DNA of 9,773 nucleotides from the NCBI RefSeq assembly GCF_004138495.1, contig NZ_ML142849.1:557434-567206 (forward strand), written 5' to 3'. Every line of letters starts with the position of its first letter. Positions within the stretch are counted from its first letter, which is position 1. This DNA is from Phytoactinopolyspora endophytica. GTDB lineage: Bacteria > Actinomycetota > Actinomycetes > Jiangellales > Jiangellaceae. The position numbers were made by a program, and so were the translations under genes. Under the pieces are notes generated by a model, which did not search any database, was not told the origin of the DNA, and was given only the letters and a program-made list of their open reading frames with translations. Shown one piece after another: positions 7,075 through 9,773 of the stretch.

Positions 7075-8433
7075 ATGAGACGCACTGTATTTCTCAGAAG
7101 TGCAGCAGCAGTCGCGGCGCTCACGCTCACGCTCGCCGCCTGTGGCGACGACGACGACGGCGATGAGACCGAGACGGACGGCGCAGCTGAAGAGACGCCG
7201 GCCGAAGAGGAGCCGGCCGAAGAGGAGGAAGAGCCCGAAGACGAGGGCGAGGAGGACGCCGAAGTGCCGGAGGTCGATCGTCCCGGCCGTGACGACGTCC
7301 TCAACATCGGCTATGTCCTGCCCGAGTCCGGGCCGTTGGCCTTCCTCGGTGCGCCGATGATCACCGGTGTCCAGATGGCCGTCGAAGAGATCAACGAGGC
7401 GGGCGGCGTCAACGGCAACGATGTGACCCTCGCGAGCGGAGACGAGGCCGGCGACGCCCCCATCGCACAGCAGGCCGCCGCGCAGCACATCAACGGCGGC
7501 GCGGACGCCGTCGTCGGCGCGGCAGCATCCGGGATGTCGCAGGAGATCATCCAGATGCTGTTCGACAACCAGATCGTGCAGTGTTCTGGGTCCAACACAT
7601 CACCTGAGTTCAGCGATCAGGAGAACAACGGCTTCTACCATCGCACCGTGCCGCCGGACGAGGCCGTCAGCCCCGTCATCGTCGACGAGTTGCTGAACGA
7701 CGGTCATCAGAACATCGCCATCGCCGCGCGTGCAGACGACTACGGCGTGTCGCTCGCCGACCTGGTGCAGGACGGTGTCGAGGCTTCCGGGGGCACTGTG
7801 GTGTCGCGGAACGATTACGACCCCAATACGACGGACTTCTCGGCTGAGGTCTCGGACATCACCGGGGCGAACGCGGACGCGGTCGTGTTGGTCTCCTTCG
7901 GCGAGGCCGCGACCCTCATCAGGCAGCTGATCGAGTCAGGCCTCTCCGCCGACCAGCTGTACGGCAGCGACGGCTTGTTCGGCCCGACACTGACCGACGA
8001 CGTGAACCCGGACGACCCGAGCTTCATCGCGGGTATGAAGGTGATCGGTGCCGCTGGTGGTGAGGAGTTCAACACGCGCCTCGAGGAAGCGCTGCCATCG
8101 GGCGAGTCCGGCAACTACATCTACGGCGGCCAGACGTACGACTGCGTGGTCACCATCGCCCTTGCCGCGATCTCCGCCGACTCCACCGACCCGGTCGACT
8201 TCAACGACACCATCGTGGATGTCACCAGGGAAGGTACCGAGTGCACGAGTTTTGAGGAGTGCAGCGCACTCCTGGAGGACGGAGCGGACATCGACTACAA
8301 CGGTGCCAGCGGCCCGCTTGAGATGGAGGGATCGGATCCGACGTTCGGCCGGTACGCCATCGCCGAGTTCCAGGACGACGGCTCCCTAGAAGTCGTCCGA
8401 GACCAGGACCTCGATCTCGGCGACCTCAACTGA
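7075..8433 (+). CDS. livK: branched-chain amino acid ABC transporter substrate-binding lipoprotein
   Basis: This is the extracellular receptor that should deliver a branched-chain amino acid or related solute to LivH and LivM. A signal peptide (RRTVFLRSAAAVAALTLT) ends in the lipobox LAAC, with lipidated Cys23. Residues 24-68 form a linker with 27 Asp/Glu and no Lys or Arg, including a 15-bp tandem duplication at 7198-7227 coding PAEEE twice. The Peripla_BP_6 domain begins near residue 73: LNIGYVLPESGPLAFLGAPM, GVQMAVEEINEAGGVNG, then VVGAAASG, and YGVSLADLVQDGVEASGGTVV in the second lobe. Cysteines at 170, 357, 390 and 396 could form disulfides in the exported protein. A strong purine-rich ribosome binding site precedes the ATG. 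It follows livF in the same direction and meets livM tail to tail. The exact ligand cannot be read from the sequence; some relatives bind amides, urea or other small solutes. Confidence 0.93.
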   Translation: MRRTVFLRSAAAVAALTLTLAACGDDDDGDETETDGAAEETPAEEEPAEEEEEPEDEGEEDAEVPEVDRPGRDDVLNIGYVLPESGPLAFLGAPMITGVQMAVEEINEAGGVNGNDVTLASGDEAGDAPIAQQAAAQHINGGADAVVGAAASGMSQEIIQMLFDNQIVQCSGSNTSPEFSDQENNGFYHRTVPPDEAVSPVIVDELLNDGHQNIAIAARADDYGVSLADLVQDGVEASGGTVVSRNDYDPNTTDFSAEVSDITGANADAVVLVSFGEAATLIRQLIESGLSADQLYGSDGLFGPTLTDDVNPDDPSFIAGMKVIGAAGGEEFNTRLEEALPSGESGNYIYGGQTYDCVVTIALAAISADSTDPVDFNDTIVDVTREGTECTSFEECSALLEDGADIDYNGASGPLEMEGSDPTFGRYAIAEFQDDGSLEVVRDQDLDLGDLN

Positions 8434-8450
8434 TTCACACACAGCTGCCA

Positions 8451-8498
8451 CGGTGATGCGCCCGGCACCCTGACAAACCGGTACCTGGCGCATCACCG
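8451..8498. terminator. 12-bp perfect inverted repeat after livK, likely terminator
   Basis: CGGTGATGCGCC (8451-8462) pairs perfectly with GGCGCATCACCG (8487-8498) around a 24-base loop. TGCC and GGCA just outside can extend the stem if two bases bulge. It starts 18 bp after the livK stop. A small ACGCT/AGCGT hairpin (8502-8506 and 8511-8515) follows. There is no T-run, which is common for actinobacterial terminators. Confidence 0.6.
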
Positions 8499-8526
8499 GC
8501 AACGCTGAGTAGCGTCGGTTCACGCA

Positions 8527-8567
8527 GCATGTGGGCCGGGACCTGTCGAAGGTCCCGGCCCACATGC
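8527..8567. terminator. 18-bp perfect hairpin between convergent livK and livM
   Basis: GCATGTGGGCCGGGACCT (8527-8544) pairs without mismatch with AGGTCCCGGCCCACATGC (8550-8567), leaving a 5-base loop GTCGA. It is symmetric, so it would fold in transcripts from either strand. Its place between two convergent genes, 94 bp after livK and 73 bp after livM, fits a bidirectional terminator. No T-run flanks it on either side. A direct repeat ATGTGCGC follows at 8568-8575 and 8580-8587. Confidence 0.75.
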
Positions 8568-8639
8568 ATGTGCGCCACTATGTGCGCAATGGTTTGATCC
8601 GATGCGCTCTCACCTCAAGATGGCCATGGATGGGCCAAG

Positions 8640-9632
8640 CTAACGAGCCCCGAGGACCATCTCCTTCTTGTTGCCAAGAATGCCCTGTGGGCGGAAGATC
8701 ATCAGCAGCATGAGGGCCAAGCCCACAAAGGTGAGGACCGTCGCTCCGGTGGAACCTCCCCCGGACATGAATTCCGGGAGCAGGTCAGCTCGGGCAGCTT
8801 GCCGGAGTGCCGTGCTGATGGCGCTGAACAAGAACCAGAACAGCACCGCGCCGATCAGCGGCCCGAACCGCGAAGCGGCACCACCCAGGATCAAGATCAC
8901 ATACGCATAGAAGGTGACCTGGGGCTGGTAGGTGTCGGCGTTCACGGTCTGGCTGCCCAACGAGAACATGATGCCGCCGGCGGCGCCGATGGACCCGCCG
9001 AGCATCAAGCTCTGCAGCTTGTAGCTGAACACGTTCTTGCCGAGAGAGCGCGCCACTTCCTCGTCTTCGCGAACGGCCTTCACCACCCGACCCCACGGGC
9101 TGCGCATCAGCAGGATCACGACGACGGTCGCCAGCAGGGCGACACCCCATGTCACGAGCAAGGTCCACAGCTGCCCGTGCGGGTACGAGACCCGGCCGAC
9201 GCCATAGGTACCCACCGGGATCGGGTTGATGTCCTGGAACTCTGGCGCAATCGACTGCAGGCCGAGCGGCCCGCCGGTCACATCCCCAGCGGAGCTGGAT
9301 CGGACGATCAGCCGGAGCACCTCGGCGACGGCGATCGTCGTAATCGCGAAGTAATCAGCGCGGAGCCTCAGCGTGGGGACACCTACGATCAGGGCAAGGA
9401 CGAGTGCACCGCCCAGTCCCACCAGAATCCCCAACCACAACGGCCCACCGTAGGTCACCGTGGTGATGCCGACTCCGTAGGCGCCGACAAGCATGAAGGC
9501 GACCTGGCCGAAGTTGAGCAGGCCGGTGAATCCGAAGTGGACATTCAGGCCGATCGCCAGCAACGCGTAGGCAGCGGCTTGGGGGCCGAGACCAGTACGC
9601 AGGCCATTGGTGAATACGCCTATCCAATCCAA
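8640..9632 (-). CDS. livM: branched-chain amino acid ABC transporter permease LivM
   Basis: LivM is one of the two integral membrane permeases of the Liv importer. The 330-residue protein is almost wholly hydrophobic, with about eight or more membrane segments. It carries the BPD_transp_2 hallmarks LNVHFGFTGLLNFGQVAFM and LRADYFAITTIAVAEVLRL, and the cytoplasmic loop REDEEVARSLGKN (from residue 188) that contacts the ATPases. It ends in IFRPQGILG. I place the start at TTG 9632, giving MDWIGVFTNGLRTGLGPQ, because AGGAG (9644-9640) precedes it by seven bases and the N-terminus matches the usual form of the family. A TTG at 9668 would add twelve residues, overlap livH by 26 bases and has no such site. 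The ribosome binding site overlaps the livH stop, so the pair are coupled. The gene faces livK, opposite to the ATPase genes. Confidence 0.94.
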   Translation of the reverse strand: MDWIGVFTNGLRTGLGPQAAAYALLAIGLNVHFGFTGLLNFGQVAFMLVGAYGVGITTVTYGGPLWLGILVGLGGALVLALIVGVPTLRLRADYFAITTIAVAEVLRLIVRSSSAGDVTGGPLGLQSIAPEFQDINPIPVGTYGVGRVSYPHGQLWTLLVTWGVALLATVVVILLMRSPWGRVVKAVREDEEVARSLGKNVFSYKLQSLMLGGSIGAAGGIMFSLGSQTVNADTYQPQVTFYAYVILILGGAASRFGPLIGAVLFWFLFSAISTALRQAARADLLPEFMSGGGSTGATVLTFVGLALMLLMIFRPQGILGNKKEMVLGAR

Positions 9633-9642
9633 CGTCGCGCTC

Positions 9643-9773
9643 CTATCCGACCCGCTCGCGGTGGCCAAGGATGCCTTGCGGCCGTACCAGCAAGACCACG
9701 ATCAAGGCCAGCAGTGCCCACATGAACTTCAGCTCCGACGGGAACCACAGCACGGACAGCTCGGTGACCAGGC
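9643..9773 (-). CDS. livH: branched-chain amino acid ABC transporter permease LivH, C-terminal fragment
   Basis: Only the last 43 residues are inside the window; the start lies beyond the right edge. The visible end reads LVTELSVLWFPSELKFM, then a hydrophobic membrane segment WALLALIVVLLV, then RPQGILGHRERVG and TAG. This is the usual C-terminus of LivH, whose partner LivM follows 10 bp downstream on the same strand. The order livH-livM matches the standard liv operon. LivH would form the second half of the membrane channel. Identification rests on the short fragment plus context. Confidence 0.88.
   Translation of the reverse strand, partial: LVTELSVLWFPSELKFMWALLALIVVLLVRPQGILGHRERVG

Noticed and set aside
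8531..8713. 60-codon plus-strand frame starting within the 18-bp hairpin
   Set aside because: It starts inside a terminator-like stem, has no ribosome binding site and runs into the 3' end of livM on the other strand.
8799..9725. 308-codon plus-strand frame opposite livM
   Set aside because: It is the antisense shadow of livM. The minus-strand reading has permease motifs and hydrophobic segments; the plus-strand product is charged, His/Gln-rich and featureless.

Overview
The window is high-GC DNA with strongly G/C-biased third codon positions, GTG and TTG starts, and a gene neighbourhood (polA, a small hotdog thioesterase, then branched-chain amino acid transport genes) of the kind found in Actinobacteria. 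Several features fit that reading: a Pol I without proofreading residues and with a natural Tyr in the O-helix, a two-domain actinobacterial-style lytic transglycosylase, and very acidic secreted proteins. I cannot name the genus from sequence alone; a soil or salt-tolerant filamentous actinomycete is a guess based on the acidic proteins.

Left part (1-4280, all minus strand). A secreted lytic transglycosylase runs off the left edge. It has a signal peptide, a catalytic domain, a Gly/Asp/Pro/Lys-rich linker, and a tail of tandem 7-residue repeats encoded by a 21-bp minisatellite. Its upstream region holds a direct hexamer repeat, GTCACG-N5-GTCACG, that looks like a binding site for the cell-wall response regulator MtrA. 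Upstream of that lies a complete polA, whose start has the geometry of a leaderless promoter.

Middle (4281-6941, plus strand). A divergent gene encodes a PaaI/YdiI-type thioesterase. After a 204-bp gap come livG and livF, the two ATPases of a branched-chain amino acid (HAAT family) ABC importer. They overlap by ATGA and so are translationally coupled.

Right part (6942-9773). livK, the lipoprotein solute receptor, follows livF after a 133-bp gap with its own hairpin and palindrome. livM and livH, the two permeases, lie on the opposite strand and converge on livK, with livH cut by the right edge. The 206-bp convergent gap contains two long perfect inverted repeats that probably terminate transcription from both sides. 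Together livG, livF, livK, livM and livH supply all five subunits of one importer, but split into two converging transcription units rather than the usual single operon.

I see no mobile element, CRISPR array, RNA gene or evident new system here. The points worth following are the MtrA-like site, the minisatellite tail, the split liv locus with its hairpins, the possible leaderless polA, and the long disordered tail on LivG.
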